DNA of 64,000 nt, from contig NZ_RXYK01000007.1 of the NCBI RefSeq assembly GCF_003968655.1, positions 24,121-88,120 on the forward strand, read 5' to 3'. Numbering within the stretch: position 1 is the stretch's first letter; each line of letters starts with the position of its first letter. The notes under the pieces were generated by a model. That model did no database searches. It saw nothing but the letters and a program-made list of their open reading frames with translations, and was not told where the DNA came from. Below, piece by piece: positions 38,702 to 48,802 of this stretch. The DNA comes from Chlorobium phaeovibrioides. Its GTDB lineage: Bacteria > Bacteroidota > Chlorobiia > Chlorobiales > Chlorobiaceae. The translations under genes and the position numbers were made by a program.

Positions 38702-40054
38702 TTACAGAACCGCTCCGCCATTCTGGTTGTCAGAGCCTGCAATAAAGGTGCTTCTGTCGTCAAGTTTTGCTTTCATGAGGCTGACTTCAGCCAGAAAGTT
38801 GACCATCTCCTTGCGGGTAATGGTTCTGGAGGAAGTCGTTCCCAGAGCGGTAAGCGGGTTGATGTGTTTGCCCCGATGGATGATGCGGAAATCAAGATGC
38901 GGGCCGGTAGAGTTGCCCGTGGAGCCGACATAGCCGATGATCTGACCCTGCTTTACTCTGGCGCCGTAGCGGGTTATGAGGGCAAACCTGCTCAGGTGCA
39001 GATACTGTGAGTGGTCTCCTCCTGCATGGGCAATGGTGATCATGTTACCGGCCCCGCCTTTGCGCCCCTTGAAGATGACTCTTCCGTTAGCCGTTGCTTT
39101 GACTGGTGTTCCGCGTGGTGCAGCAAGATCCACCCCTCCGTGAAAATGCCTTGTCCTGAAAATGGGATGTGTTCTGTACCCGAATCGGCTTGAGACTCTG
39201 GAGTAGTTGCAGGGTTTGGCAAAACGGGAGATGCGTTCAACCGAGCGGCCTTTTTCATCATAATACCCTTCTATCCCTTTTGCATCGGTGTAGCGATAGG
39301 CCCGGTACGATCGTCCGGGCAACTTGATTTCAGCTGCCAGAATGGTTCCGGTGCTGATAAAGTCGTCTCCCAGCCATTTTTCTTCAAACAGTGCCCGGTA
39401 GTGTGTGCCGGGGGCAATGTCGCGACGGAAATCAACCCTTGTTCCAAGCAGCTTCTGCATGCCGGGAAGGAGTCCTCTGCGGCCTTTTGCCTGCAGCGAG
39501 CGGGCAAGGCTGTGCTCTACAGTTCCTTCAAGAGCTACGGTACGGGTTTCAAAATCGCGGATCTCTTTGTTGACGCTGAATGGACCGGCTTCTATGTCAC
39601 GCTGTACGGTAATGGTTGTTGCGCGGTCCTGAAAATAGGAGAAGCGTATGAGGGATCCGTCGCTGCTTTTTTCCGTTTCATAGATTTTGCCGGGGCGGAA
39701 GGAGCGGATACTGAATGAGCCCTTGAGCTGTCCTGTTATCTGGTGGATTTCCTGCGGAGAAAGACCTTCGTTCTGGAGAATGCTGTAGACGGATTGGCCA
39801 GTTCTGACGGTTTCCTTCGTGATGACGGGGGCTTTTTCCTGAGGGGTTTCTTCAATGGTGACGGTCTGTCCGTCACTGGTGACGCCGAGTTCATCGGCAT
39901 AATGGCCGGAAAGGGGGATATAGACGGAGAGAGAGAAAAAAACGAGGACAAGACCTCCTGTAATGAACGACAGCCAGTAAGCAGGGGTTATCTTTTCTTT
40001 ATATTGAGCTCCGAGGCGGGCTAAATGACTGACAAGTGCCTGTAGTTTTTCCAT
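38702..40054 (-). CDS. M23-family metallopeptidase, membrane anchored
   Basis: A 450-aa cell-wall hydrolase candidate. One membrane segment lies at residues 27-48; a region resembling OapA/LysM-like domains (T-G-Q-S-V-Y-S-I-L) follows near residue 85-130, and the peptidase domain fills residues 300-410. The first zinc motif is H-F-H-G-G-V-D, then H-S-Q-Y-L-H-L-S; the final motif reads P-H-L-D-F-R instead of the usual H-x-H, replacing a zinc-ligand His with Asp. Other Chlorobi/Bacteroidetes M23 proteins share such changes. Converges on arfB with 9 bases between. Confidence 0.85.
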   Translation of the reverse strand: MEKLQALVSHLARLGAQYKEKITPAYWLSFITGGLVLVFFSLSVYIPLSGHYADELGVTSDGQTVTIEETPQEKAPVITKETVRTGQSVYSILQNEGLSPQEIHQITGQLKGSFSIRSFRPGKIYETEKSSDGSLIRFSYFQDRATTITVQRDIEAGPFSVNKEIRDFETRTVALEGTVEHSLARSLQAKGRRGLLPGMQKLLGTRVDFRRDIAPGTHYRALFEEKWLGDDFISTGTILAAEIKLPGRSYRAYRYTDAKGIEGYYDEKGRSVERISRFAKPCNYSRVSSRFGYRTHPIFRTRHFHGGVDLAAPRGTPVKATANGRVIFKGRKGGAGNMITIAHAGGDHSQYLHLSRFALITRYGARVKQGQIIGYVGSTGNSTGPHLDFRIIHRGKHINPLTALGTTSSRTITRKEMVNFLAEVSLMKAKLDDRSTFIAGSDNQNGGAVL

Positions 40055-40260
40055 TATATATAATCAGTATATCGGCTGGACGACATGGGGGCCGAATATT
40101 ACAAGGGGTTTTATAAAGTTAACACTTTTTTCTGTCTATTAGAAACCCCTGAATGACATATGCGTCAGAATTCTGCTGTCCGTTCACTCCTTGCATGCAG
40201 CGTTCTGTATGGGCACTGCCCTGATTCAGATATTCAGTAACCAGACCAAAACAAGAGCAC

Positions 40261-41184
40261 ATGATCAGAACAAATGAAGAGAAGCTGGTGGAATTTCTCC
40301 TCCAGTGCCAGCCGGGACAGCCCCGGACAAGAGGAAACTGGGAAGTGGACCATCAGGGAACCCCTTTCATTCTTCCTTCGATTGGCGGCATTACCCTGAA
40401 CATCCAGGCGGGTGACAGTGCATTCGGATGGGAGGGCGACCATATCGAGCCTGGAGTGAGCTGTACCGCTGATACCCTGAAGCCCTTTGAGCATCCCAAT
40501 GTAGGATTGCAGGTCTATTCCTGCGCCGGTAACCGCGCCACCGTCATGACCGGTGAGGCGAAAGGTGCAGAAGGGACGGTTCTTGGTCACCATGGTGGCT
40601 CTGAACATGTGATTGTCGATTTCTCCCGTGATGTCAAGGAGAAACTGCTCTACAACGACACCATCATCATCAGAGGGCGTGGTCAGGGGTTGAAGCTCGT
40701 GGATTATCCCGACATCGTCCCGTTCAACCTCGACCCCCGGCTGCTGCATGCCATGAAGATCAGGGAGGCTGAGGGCGGGGTGCTTGAGGTTCCCGTCACC
40801 ACCATAGTGCCGCCGGTATGCATGGGTTCCGGTATCGGTTCGGCGCATGTGGCGAAGGGTGATTACGATATCATGACGAGCGATCCGGAAACGGTTGAAC
40901 AGTATGGACTTGATAACATCAGGCTTGGGGACTTTGTGGCCCTTATGGATCATGACAACCGTTATGGACGGGCTTACCGGAAGGGAGCTGTCAGCATCGG
41001 CATTGTGGTGCACAGCAATTGCCTTGAGGCAGGCCATGGCCCGGGCGTGACGACTCTTATGACGGCGGCCTCCCCCCTGATCCGTCCGGTTCTGGATCCG
41101 GAGGCTGATATTGCCGACAGGCTGGGGTTCGGTACGCAGCTGAATCCGGGCAGAAAAGGTCGTGGAGGGAAAAAGTCAAAGTAG
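40261..41184 (+). CDS. DUF4438 protein
   Basis: A 307-aa protein that resembles the DUF4438 family, whose role is unknown. Visible features are [13 protein letters not shown], many His/Gly turns such as [11 protein letters not shown], and a C-terminal [18 protein letters not shown] motif conserved in the family. No signal peptide or membrane segment. The roughly 200-base gap before it holds only an imperfect AGGGGTTT/AAACCCCT inverted repeat (about 40115-40152). Confidence 0.75.
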   Translation: MIRTNEEKLVEFLLQCQPGQPRTRGNWEVDHQGTPFILPSIGGITLNIQAGDSAFGWEGDHIEPGVSCTADTLKPFEHPNVGLQVYSCAGNRATVMTGEAKGAEGTVLGHHGGSEHVIVDFSRDVKEKLLYNDTIIIRGRGQGLKLVDYPDIVPFNLDPRLLHAMKIREAEGGVLEVPVTTIVPPVCMGSGIGSAHVAKGDYDIMTSDPETVEQYGLDNIRLGDFVALMDHDNRYGRAYRKGAVSIGIVVHSNCLEAGHGPGVTTLMTAASPLIRPVLDPEADIADRLGFGTQLNPGRKGRGGKKSK

Positions 41185-41284
41185 GCGCTCCCGGAATTTT
41201 TTCACCCCACTCCGTGTTACATTAACTCCCCCTTTTTAAGGTCAATGGTCAAGATTTCGGCCACGAAAAAAAGGAGAAGCAGTC

Positions 41285-41704
41285 ATGACACTGAAGCTGT
41301 ATGGAAGGGATCCCATGAAGATGTTTGAGGATGTGTTTACCGACAAGGTCTCGCCGTTTTTCACTTCAATGATGTCACCGGCCTTCAAGGTTGATATCAG
41401 CGAAGACGACAAGGCGATTTTCATTGAGGCCGACATGCCGGGAATGAAAAAAGAGGATGTGACAGTGTCTATGGAGGATGATGTCCTCTCCATCAGTGCA
41501 GAGCGGGAGCACAGCGAGGAGGAGAAGAAAAAAGGGTACCATCGCATTGAGCGTTCCTGGGGAAGCCTCAGCAGAAGCTTTACGGTAGGTGACAATGTAG
41601 ATTCAGAACACATTGATGCAAGTTACGACAACGGTGTGCTGAAAATTGTTGTACCCAAAAAGGAGCCTGAACCGAAGCGGGGTGTTGAAATTCCCGTCAA
41701 GTGA
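41285..41704 (+). CDS. Small heat-shock protein (Hsp20/alpha-crystallin)
   Basis: A 139-aa holdase chaperone. The alpha-crystallin domain covers residues 38-130 and has the L-S-I-S-A-E-R strand and the final G-V-L-K-I-V-V-P motif, with a C-terminal V-E-I-P-V close to the I-x-I/V anchor. A good ribosome site (AAAAGGAG) precedes the ATG. No CIRCE element was seen upstream. A terminator follows. Confidence 0.93.
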   Translation: MTLKLYGRDPMKMFEDVFTDKVSPFFTSMMSPAFKVDISEDDKAIFIEADMPGMKKEDVTVSMEDDVLSISAEREHSEEEKKKGYHRIERSWGSLSRSFTVGDNVDSEHIDASYDNGVLKIVVPKKEPEPKRGVEIPVK

Positions 41705-41730
41705 GAATGCTCACAGGGCGCTGTAACGAA

Positions 41731-41762
41731 GAAAACCCTCCATCTGGAGGGTTTTCTTTTTT
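41731..41762 (+). terminator. Intrinsic terminator after hsp20
   Basis: Near-perfect 11-bp stem around GAAAACCCTCC/GGAGGGTTTTC with an ATCT loop (41731-41756), followed by a T-rich tract. Lies between the converging hsp20 and bchE genes. Confidence 0.88.
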
Positions 41763-41783
41763 TGTCGTTTTTGGCTTCCAGCC

Positions 41784-43424
41784 TCAGCAGTTGCGGATGG
41801 TGGAGTCCTGACGGTCCTTGATTGTCGACTCATCAAAATCGTCCCATTCGTGCTCGTCGTGCTCGCGCTGATAACCGGCTTCCTTGAGGCCGAAGCTCAT
41901 GTCGGCAACCATTTCAGGCCGAAGCTCCTTGAGGTTTTTGACCTCATCCTGTGTCAGGATTCTCGACTTGTCGAAGCCAAGGTCGATTTCGAGCTTGCGG
42001 TTCTTGGTTTTTATCCGGTCAATATCGTAGAAGCGCTTGGTGATGGTTGTCTGGGCAAACGCCTTCAGGCAGCCGAGCATGTACTTACGGACATAGGGAT
42101 CTTTGATCCACGGGTAGCCGAAGAAAGTTTTACGGGCATAGAAGCGTGCGTATGACTTCAGCACTCCTTTCAGCACATCCTCCCGCTCCATGTTGTCGGG
42201 CTTGATGATGGGTGAAACGAAGTTGTACTTGGAGTAATCGCGCACCTCAACCCTGTCGCCAAGCTCCTTGAAGAGATCGGAGAACGGCCATGGGGTGTAG
42301 ATTGTCCAGTTGGCCATGTCGGGATCCCAGTCTTTGCAGAGCTGAAAGGTTTCCTCAATGGTTTCAGGGGTTTCATGCTCGAGTCCCATCACGAACTGCG
42401 CTTCAGCTACGATGCCGTTTTTCTGGAGCAGCTTGATTGCCAGCTTGTTTTCCTCAATGGTGGTCTCTTTGCGGAACCTGTTGAGGTTCATCTGGCTTGC
42501 CGCCTCAGTGCCGAGAGAAACATGGACAAGACCGGCCTTGCGGAAGAACGGAAGCAGGTCGGCATCACGCATGATGTCTGTCACCCGGGTGTTGATGCCC
42601 CAGGTTACATCGAGCTTTCGGTCGATGAGTTCCTGACAGAGCGAGACGAATTTCTGTTTGTTGATGGTCGGTTCCTCATCAGCAAGGATGAAGAATCCTA
42701 CATTGTACTTTTTGACAAGCACTTCAATTTCATCAACAAAGTTTTTCGGGGTGCGTGCACGGTATCGGCGCCAGAACTGCCACTGTGAGCAGAATGTGCA
42801 GGTAAAGGGACAGCCTCTGGCAAAGTTCGGTACGGCCAGCCGGCAGTTGAGCGGAGTGTAGATGTACTTGTCCCAGTCGTACAGGCTCCAGTCGGGGCTG
42901 AGTGTGTCGAGATCTTCAATAACCGGGTGTGCTGCTGTGGCGAACACTTTCCCGTCGTCGTCAATATAAGCGATGCCTGTAATCTCTCCACGGGTTTCAC
43001 GGTCGTTGCCTGCCGCAATGGCCTTGACGAGGTTGACTGCAATCTCTTCGCCCTCTCCACGGATGACATAGTCTGTTTCAGGGGCCTCACTCAGTACCTG
43101 CGGGTACATGAATGTTGAGTGGATGCCGCCCATGATGGTTCTGATTTTCGGATCGACCTTTTTGGCGATCTTCATGATATCCTGAGCCTTGAAGATGGAT
43201 GGGGTGATGTTGGTTACCATCACTACATCAGGCTTGTTGGCTCTGATGATCTCTTCAATCTGCTCGTCCGGCAGGTCGTCGGCCATGGCGTCGACAAAAC
43301 GGATCTGGTCGAACCCTGCTTTTTTCAGAGCGCCGCCAATATAGGCCACCCAGCTGGGCGTCCAGTTGCCGGCAATTTCAGCTCCGCCTGAATGATAATT
43401 TGGCTGAACCATCAATATTTTCAT
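41784..43424 (-). CDS. bchE: Anaerobic Mg-protoporphyrin IX monomethyl ester cyclase
   Basis: Forms ring E of bacteriochlorophyll without oxygen, with water as the oxygen source. The 546-aa protein has an N-terminal B12-binding-type Rossmann part (M-V-Q-P-N-Y-H-S-G-G-A-E), the radical-SAM site R-G-C-P-F-T-C-T-F-C at about residue 200, and the BchE-type C-terminal part. A GGAGG sits ahead of two nearby ATGs (43430 and 43424); the latter is used here for spacing. Needs cobalamin, S-adenosylmethionine and a [4Fe-4S] cluster. Third-last step of the bchS-bchH-bchM-bchE block, about 140 bases after bchM. Confidence 0.93.
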   Translation of the reverse strand: MKILMVQPNYHSGGAEIAGNWTPSWVAYIGGALKKAGFDQIRFVDAMADDLPDEQIEEIIRANKPDVVMVTNITPSIFKAQDIMKIAKKVDPKIRTIMGGIHSTFMYPQVLSEAPETDYVIRGEGEEIAVNLVKAIAAGNDRETRGEITGIAYIDDDGKVFATAAHPVIEDLDTLSPDWSLYDWDKYIYTPLNCRLAVPNFARGCPFTCTFCSQWQFWRRYRARTPKNFVDEIEVLVKKYNVGFFILADEEPTINKQKFVSLCQELIDRKLDVTWGINTRVTDIMRDADLLPFFRKAGLVHVSLGTEAASQMNLNRFRKETTIEENKLAIKLLQKNGIVAEAQFVMGLEHETPETIEETFQLCKDWDPDMANWTIYTPWPFSDLFKELGDRVEVRDYSKYNFVSPIIKPDNMEREDVLKGVLKSYARFYARKTFFGYPWIKDPYVRKYMLGCLKAFAQTTITKRFYDIDRIKTKNRKLEIDLGFDKSRILTQDEVKNLKELRPEMVADMSFGLKEAGYQREHDEHEWDDFDESTIKDRQDSTIRNC

Positions 43425-43565
43425 CGGCATCCACCCTCCAGATATATGTTTGTTACAAAACCGGTGTTGATCTGCTTCTGCCGTTGGCCTTTCCGGCAGC
43501 ATAAAAGAGCTTTGAACAACTAATTTACAATTTATTTCCTAAAAATGCGTTGGGCTTTTGTATGG

Positions 43566-44264
43566 CTACTTGTGCGAGGCATGCATGAGCATGGTATGGT
43601 AGAATCCGAAACTGATCTTTTCCCGTTTTTCAACCCTCATGCCTGCGGCTTCCATGGCTTTTTCCATTTCCGAATCGCGTATCATCTGAATGGTGGTACG
43701 GCGTTCTTTTTTCGGGAAGAATCCACCAAGCCAGTGCTGGAATGCCAGAATCCTGTTGTAGGGAGCATAGGTGAAAATGACCGGCCCATTTGTGAGGCTT
43801 GCAAGATTGGCAAAAGCGTGGGCGAATCCTTCGCTTGGATAGTGGATGAGCACATCAAAGCAGACGACAGCATCAAACGAACCGCTGACCGATTCAATCG
43901 AGTTGACTTCAAACTCAATCTTGTCGGCAACCCCGGCGGCAGTGGCGTCGGTTTTGGTTTTTTCCACCATCTGTGAGGCAATATCGGCGGCCTTGACCCT
44001 GTAGCCCGCTTTTGCGATCCGTATGGTGAAGAGTCCTGTGCCGCATCCGGCATCGAGAATGAGCGAGTCTTTCGGGAGCTTGAGCTGCTCAATCCACCCG
44101 AAGGCTTTGTCCATCATGACTGCGTGGCCTTCGCGGACTGTGTTGCGGACGGTGGAGAGTTTGTCGCTTCCGTAAATCGACGCCCAGCGCTGGTAGCCCT
44201 GGCCATTGAAATAGGAGCGGAGCATTGATTTGTGTTCTTCTGCATTGAATGAGGAACTGCCCAT
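43566..44264 (-). CDS. bchM: Mg-protoporphyrin IX O-methyltransferase
   Basis: A 232-aa class I SAM methyltransferase that methylates the C13 propionate of Mg-protoporphyrin IX, making BchE's substrate. The SAM site is L-D-A-G-C-G-T-G at about residue 66, and the N-terminal F-x-x-x-x-Y-x-R-W-x-x-I-Y-G-S segment is typical of BchM/ChlM. Starts 36 bases after bchH in the same direction, so it is probably co-transcribed, in line with the known contact of chelatase H with this methyltransferase. Confidence 0.94.
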   Translation of the reverse strand: MGSSSFNAEEHKSMLRSYFNGQGYQRWASIYGSDKLSTVRNTVREGHAVMMDKAFGWIEQLKLPKDSLILDAGCGTGLFTIRIAKAGYRVKAADIASQMVEKTKTDATAAGVADKIEFEVNSIESVSGSFDAVVCFDVLIHYPSEGFAHAFANLASLTNGPVIFTYAPYNRILAFQHWLGGFFPKKERRTTIQMIRDSEMEKAMEAAGMRVEKREKISFGFYHTMLMHASHK

Positions 44265-44300
44265 GATAGAAGTGTTACCGGTTTTGATTGCCTTTTGCTG

Positions 44301-47300
44301 TCAATGTCCTTCCTGTCCTGTGCCCTCAATGTGCGACTCCAGATCGGCATACAGCTTCCGGAGTTCTTCAAGGGTATCTTCGTCGGTTTCCCAGAACCCG
44401 CGGGAGTTTGCTTCAAGAAGCCGCCTGGTCATGGAGATGGTTGCATGCGGGTTCAGTTTCCGCAACCGTTCCAGCATCTCTTTGTCCTGCAGATAGGTTT
44501 CGTTGAACTGGCGGTAGGTCCAGTTCTGCACCGCTGAAGCGGTTGCGCTCCATCCGTAGGTGTTGCCAAGATGCGCCTCAATTTCACGGACCCCTTCATA
44601 ACCCTGCTCCAGCATGGCGTCATACCATTTAGGATTGAGCAGTTTCGTTCGCGCTTCAAGAGAGACCATTTTTTCCAGTGAGCTTATTCTCTGGCGTCCT
44701 CCGGGGCCGGTGCTGTCGCCAACCATGATGCCGGGACGGGTGCCTGCAATCCGCTCAACTGATTTTGAAACTCCGCCAAGATACTCATAATAATGGTCAA
44801 TATCAGAAATGCCAATTTCAGCGCTGTCGATATTCTGGTATGCAAGGTTGACATGCTTCAAAGCGGAACGAAGCGCATCGGGGCATTCCAGCCATTCTCC
44901 CGCTGCTGTCACGGCAAAACCTTTTCTGCTGGTGAAGGCATCGGCAAGCTCCTGTTCGTCCTCCCATGAGCTGCTCTCCACCAGATGGTTCACATTGGCG
45001 CCGTAGCTGCCCGGTGCATTTGAGTATACCCTGTTTGACGCATCTTCCATCGGGCAGTTTCCCGTCTGCATTTCTTCCAGCACATGCTGGCGCACAAAAT
45101 TCATTTCCGGGGGTTCGTCGGCTGCGGCGGCCAGTCGTGCTGCACGATCAAGCAGGCGAACCTGAACGGAGAGCAGGTCGCGGAAAATGCCGCTGATGGT
45201 CATAACCGTGTCGATCCGGGGACGGCCGAGCTCCTTGAGCGGTATGAGTTCCACATCGGCGATTTTTCCCAGTTCATCGGTTTTTGTGCGGGCACCCAGA
45301 AGTGCAAGCGCTTGAGCCACCCCTTCGCCTTCGCTTTTGAGGTTGTCTGTGCCCCAGAGCACCAGTGCGATGGAGCGGGGGAGGTCGCCGTGTTCTTCCC
45401 TGTATGCTGCAAGCAGGGCTTCGGCTGAGCGCTTTCCGGCAGTTACGGCTGCGGGGGAGGGCATTGCATAGGGGTCGAGGCTATGGATGTTCCGGCCTGT
45501 GGGGACGATTTCGGGATTGCGGACAAGGTCGTTGCCGGGTGAGGGCGGGGTGTAGTGGCCTTCCAGAGCATTGAGTACTGCCTGCAGTTCGGGGTTGTCG
45601 GCAAGGTTCACCATGATGCGCTGCAGGAAGTGCCATAAGCGCTGCAGTTCCTGCGGTTTCATGCCGGCTTTTTCCTGAAGGTACCCGTCGGCTTCGGCAA
45701 TGCGGACTGGAAGGCTGCCCTCCAGCCGCTGTTTCATGGAAACGCTGTGGCCGTTGGACTGAGCGCTGCGGCTGTTGGACTGTTCCTGAAGCCTGCCGGT
45801 GAATCGTCGGACAGCTTCATGGCTTATGGCAGTAATCTCATGCCACGCTTCCTGGGCAGCCCGGTCATGCAGCATCTCTTGCTCAAGGTCGCGGAAGTTC
45901 TTTTGCAGATGAGCAGCAATGGCTTCGGGAAGTGATTTTCCGTCAAGTTCGGGCCTTGCATGCGAGGCAATGAGGGCAAGATGGTCACAGAGGCTGTCGG
46001 GCGGGGGCGCTTCACCCATCACATGGAGCCCCAGGGGAATCATCCGCTCTTCAATCTGGTAGAGTTCAGCGTTCAGCCTTGTGATGAAGCTTTCATCAGG
46101 TTCCTCCGGGCCGCCCCCCTCTATGTCCACAAGTGCTGCAAGCTCCCTGATTTCAAGGGCCAGTTCCTCTGAGGGGTTTGCGCGCCAGGCGGCAATGAGG
46201 TCGTGGAGTTTGCGGAGGTCTTTGTAGAGGCCTGCCTGCTCCAGAGGCGGGGCAAGGTAGCTGATGAGTGTGGCAAGCCCGCGTCGCCGGGCTATGGCCC
46301 CTTCACTCGGGTTGTTGACCGAGTAGCAGTAGAAGTTCGGCAGAGAGCCGATGAGCCGTTTCGGCCAGCATGAAGCGGAGAGACCTGCCTGTTTGCCCGG
46401 CATGAACTCAAGCGCTCCGTGCGTTCCGAAATGAACTACTGCGTCGGCATTGAAGCTGTGCTCAAGCCAGGTGTAGAAGGCGGCGAATGCATGGTTGGGG
46501 GAGGCGTCTTTTGCCATCAGAAGCCGCATGGGATCGCGTTCGTACCCGAAGGAGGGCTGCTGGCCGATGAAAATGTTGCCGAGGCGGCATCCGAGAATCT
46601 GAAAGTTTTTCCGGTCGTTGAGAATCTCTCCCGGCGCATCCCCCCAGAAAGGTTCCATCTCTGTGTAGGCGGGGAAGAGTTTCCGGTAGTCCTCAATCGG
46701 GAGCATTCCGCCAACATTGCCATCGGTTCCGTAAATCAGCCGGTTGCCTTCCAGGAGGCGTTCCCTCAGGGCTTCGGCGCTGTCGGGCACTTCCACCGTG
46801 TAGCCGCTCGCCTTCATTTCCAGAAGAAGCTGGTGCAGGCTTTCAAACACATTGAGAAAAGCCGCCGTGCCTGCATTGCCGAGGTTGGGCGGGAAGTTGA
46901 AGAGGATGATTGCAACCTGTTTATCGGCTGCGGATGTTTCCTTCAGCCGGAGGAACCTCTCCACCCGTGAGGAGATGGAGCGGATTTCGCTTTCAAGGGG
47001 GATGGAACGGTCACTGGCTGTTGCCGTTCCGGCGTAGACTTGTGGTTCAATGGTTCCATCCAGTTCTGGTACAGCTATGGAGAGTGCTGTCTGCAGGGGG
47101 GTAAGTCCAAGGCTTCCGCTTTTCCACTGTTCAATCGGCTGGAATGAAAGGGGGATGAGGTTGATGCATGGCAGGTTCAGTTTCTGGAGCATCTCTACAG
47201 CTTCCGGGGCCTTGTTTTCCGCAGGGCCGCCGACGAGTGAAAATCCTGTTGCGTTGAGCAGCAGTGCCGGGCGGATGGAGCCCGGCACTTCGGGATTGAA

Positions 47301-48164
47301 GAACTGGCGGATGGCCGGCCGGCAGTCGAGCCCGCCGCTGTAAGCAAGGCAGGTTCGTATTCCTTTCGCCTCAAAGGCTTCAACGAGGGCCTTCAGGTGG
47401 TCCATGTTGCCGCTGAGAACAGTGGAGCGCATGGCAAGGATTGCGACCGGTCCTCTGGTAAGGTGTGGACTGTGTTTTTTCTGCCACTTCAGGAAGTCGG
47501 CGGCCGTGAGAAATTCTTTCTCAGCGCCGGGGTGACAGAGCGCGGCATCAGGGTAGAAAATCGGGTCTTCCTGCGGCAGTTTTCCTTTCCACCCTTCAGC
47601 ATAACGGTCAATAAGGAGGGCGAGAAATCGCTCCATGTTTTCTGCCGAGCCGTTGAGCCAGAACTGGTGTGCGGCAATGAAGGTATGGATGTCGCGCGCA
47701 CGCCCGGGGATGTGCTTCATCACCTTGCTGAGGTTGCGTACCAGCGAAAGCTGGCGCTGGCTCTCCCCATGGCTGTGTTTTGGCTTGAGCTTTGCTGCCC
47801 ATTGGCGGAATACCCCGGGAGGGCCACTCTCCTCTTCTTTAGCTCTCCTGAGCGAGAACCTGCCGAGTCGGGTTTCGTTGACCAGTGCCGGATTGCTGGT
47901 AATCATGCATACCGGGCAGGTGAGCGGATGGAGAAGTTTTTCGAGCGGCCGTACAATCTCTTCACTGAAAAGCATGGAGCCGAAAACGAAGTCGGCTGTG
48001 GGAAGCGCCAGAGAAAGGGTGTTCCAGAGCTCCGGGCTGTTATGGAGACCAAGGCTGAAGACCGATACCTCAAGCCCCGTACCGTGGCGCGCATTCAATG
48101 CGGCGGCCGCAGCTTTCAAGGTGCTGTTGTTGGTAGCCTCCATGGTCAGGAACACAAAATGCAT
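44301..48164 (-). CDS. bchH: Magnesium chelatase subunit H
   Basis: A 1287-aa, CobN-like porphyrin-binding subunit of Mg-chelatase. Marks of the family are [24 protein letters not shown], and [13 protein letters not shown] near residues 600-660, and the end-part [12 protein letters not shown]. It directly precedes bchM and bchE in transcription. Chlorobiaceae carry two or three BchH paralogues (BchH, BchS, BchT); gene order relative to Chlorobaculum tepidum makes this copy BchH and the next one BchS. The assignment between paralogues rests on order. Confidence 0.85.
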   Translation of the reverse strand: MHFVFLTMEATNNSTLKAAAAALNARHGTGLEVSVFSLGLHNSPELWNTLSLALPTADFVFGSMLFSEEIVRPLEKLLHPLTCPVCMITSNPALVNETRLGRFSLRRAKEEESGPPGVFRQWAAKLKPKHSHGESQRQLSLVRNLSKVMKHIPGRARDIHTFIAAHQFWLNGSAENMERFLALLIDRYAEGWKGKLPQEDPIFYPDAALCHPGAEKEFLTAADFLKWQKKHSPHLTRGPVAILAMRSTVLSGNMDHLKALVEAFEAKGIRTCLAYSGGLDCRPAIRQFFNPEVPGSIRPALLLNATGFSLVGGPAENKAPEAVEMLQKLNLPCINLIPLSFQPIEQWKSGSLGLTPLQTALSIAVPELDGTIEPQVYAGTATASDRSIPLESEIRSISSRVERFLRLKETSAADKQVAIILFNFPPNLGNAGTAAFLNVFESLHQLLLEMKASGYTVEVPDSAEALRERLLEGNRLIYGTDGNVGGMLPIEDYRKLFPAYTEMEPFWGDAPGEILNDRKNFQILGCRLGNIFIGQQPSFGYERDPMRLLMAKDASPNHAFAAFYTWLEHSFNADAVVHFGTHGALEFMPGKQAGLSASCWPKRLIGSLPNFYCYSVNNPSEGAIARRRGLATLISYLAPPLEQAGLYKDLRKLHDLIAAWRANPSEELALEIRELAALVDIEGGGPEEPDESFITRLNAELYQIEERMIPLGLHVMGEAPPPDSLCDHLALIASHARPELDGKSLPEAIAAHLQKNFRDLEQEMLHDRAAQEAWHEITAISHEAVRRFTGRLQEQSNSRSAQSNGHSVSMKQRLEGSLPVRIAEADGYLQEKAGMKPQELQRLWHFLQRIMVNLADNPELQAVLNALEGHYTPPSPGNDLVRNPEIVPTGRNIHSLDPYAMPSPAAVTAGKRSAEALLAAYREEHGDLPRSIALVLWGTDNLKSEGEGVAQALALLGARTKTDELGKIADVELIPLKELGRPRIDTVMTISGIFRDLLSVQVRLLDRAARLAAAADEPPEMNFVRQHVLEEMQTGNCPMEDASNRVYSNAPGSYGANVNHLVESSSWEDEQELADAFTSRKGFAVTAAGEWLECPDALRSALKHVNLAYQNIDSAEIGISDIDHYYEYLGGVSKSVERIAGTRPGIMVGDSTGPGGRQRISSLEKMVSLEARTKLLNPKWYDAMLEQGYEGVREIEAHLGNTYGWSATASAVQNWTYRQFNETYLQDKEMLERLRKLNPHATISMTRRLLEANSRGFWETDEDTLEELRKLYADLESHIEGTGQEGH

Positions 48165-48259
48165 AGGTGCAGCCTGTCAAAAAATGGGTGCCGTCAGAAA
48201 CCGGTTCTGTCGGCCTGGTTGATGTTTGAATACAGCGGAGAGAGAGGGCTGGAAGGGTA

Positions 48260-48688
48260 TCAGATCAACAGAACGGGACTCTGCTGAAAGAGGCTTCGGG
48301 GGCGGAGTATGGCACCGTGCGAAAGCTGTGTTTTCAGCTCTGCTGCATATGCTTCGTCCATGACCGGGTTCAATAACCGGCATGGCTGTAGATACTGTGG
48401 TCTGGAGGATGGTGCATCAGGGGATGCATGCGCAGGTCCTGAGCGGACTGTTCGGGGTATCTGCTGCTGCAGCTGGCGCTCATCGCTTTTGAGGTAAAGC
48501 GCCGCAACGGTCTCCAATGATGAGTGAGAAAGCGCAGCCGCATAGGTTCTGGATTTCTCCTTTGCCTTGCTGCCGAGTGAGGAGGTTTTCCCGATCAGTG
48601 CAAACCCGCCAACGGAAATGGCAAAGAAGAGCAGAATCTCAACAAGTCGCCAGAAGCGGCGGAATATGGTGGTGCTGTGTTCCATCAT
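48260..48688 (-). CDS. Small hypothetical membrane protein between bchS and bchH
   Basis: A 142-aa open frame with one hydrophobic segment at about residues 15-33 (I-L-L-F-F-A-I-S-V-G-G-F-A-L-I), a basic N-terminus, a polar Gln/Pro-rich tail and no recognised domain. It occupies the gap between the two chelatase genes in the same direction, about 115 bases after bchS and 95 before bchH. No ribosome site stands out. It might be real and act with the chelatases, or be a chance frame; conservation would decide. Confidence 0.45.
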   Translation of the reverse strand: MMEHSTTIFRRFWRLVEILLFFAISVGGFALIGKTSSLGSKAKEKSRTYAAALSHSSLETVAALYLKSDERQLQQQIPRTVRSGPAHASPDAPSSRPQYLQPCRLLNPVMDEAYAAELKTQLSHGAILRPRSLFQQSPVLLI

Positions 48689-48725
48689 CAGTGCCCGTGT
48701 TTAACTGAAATATATCAAACGGATC

Positions 48726-48772
48726 ACTCAAAGCGAAAAGCACGGCTGCTGGCCGTGCTTTTCGCTTTGAGT
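48726..48772 (-). terminator. Strong hairpin after bchS
   Basis: Perfect 21-bp inverted repeat (48726-48746 with 48752-48772), 5-base loop, in the bchS-bchH gap. There is no T tract after it on the minus strand, but T-runs lie within the stem. It may terminate bchS transcripts or protect their 3' ends, thus uncoupling bchS from bchH. Confidence 0.75.
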
Positions 48773-48802
48773 TTGCTCTTCCTCCCGGGTATTTCGTTTC
48801 GT

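Noticed and set aside
41185..41284. CIRCE heat-shock operator before hsp20
   Set aside because: No TTAGCACTC/GAGTGCTAA pair is present.
47397..48287. Plus-strand open frame of 296 codons opposite bchH
   Set aside because: Entirely antisense to bchH for most of its length, with no domain or signal.
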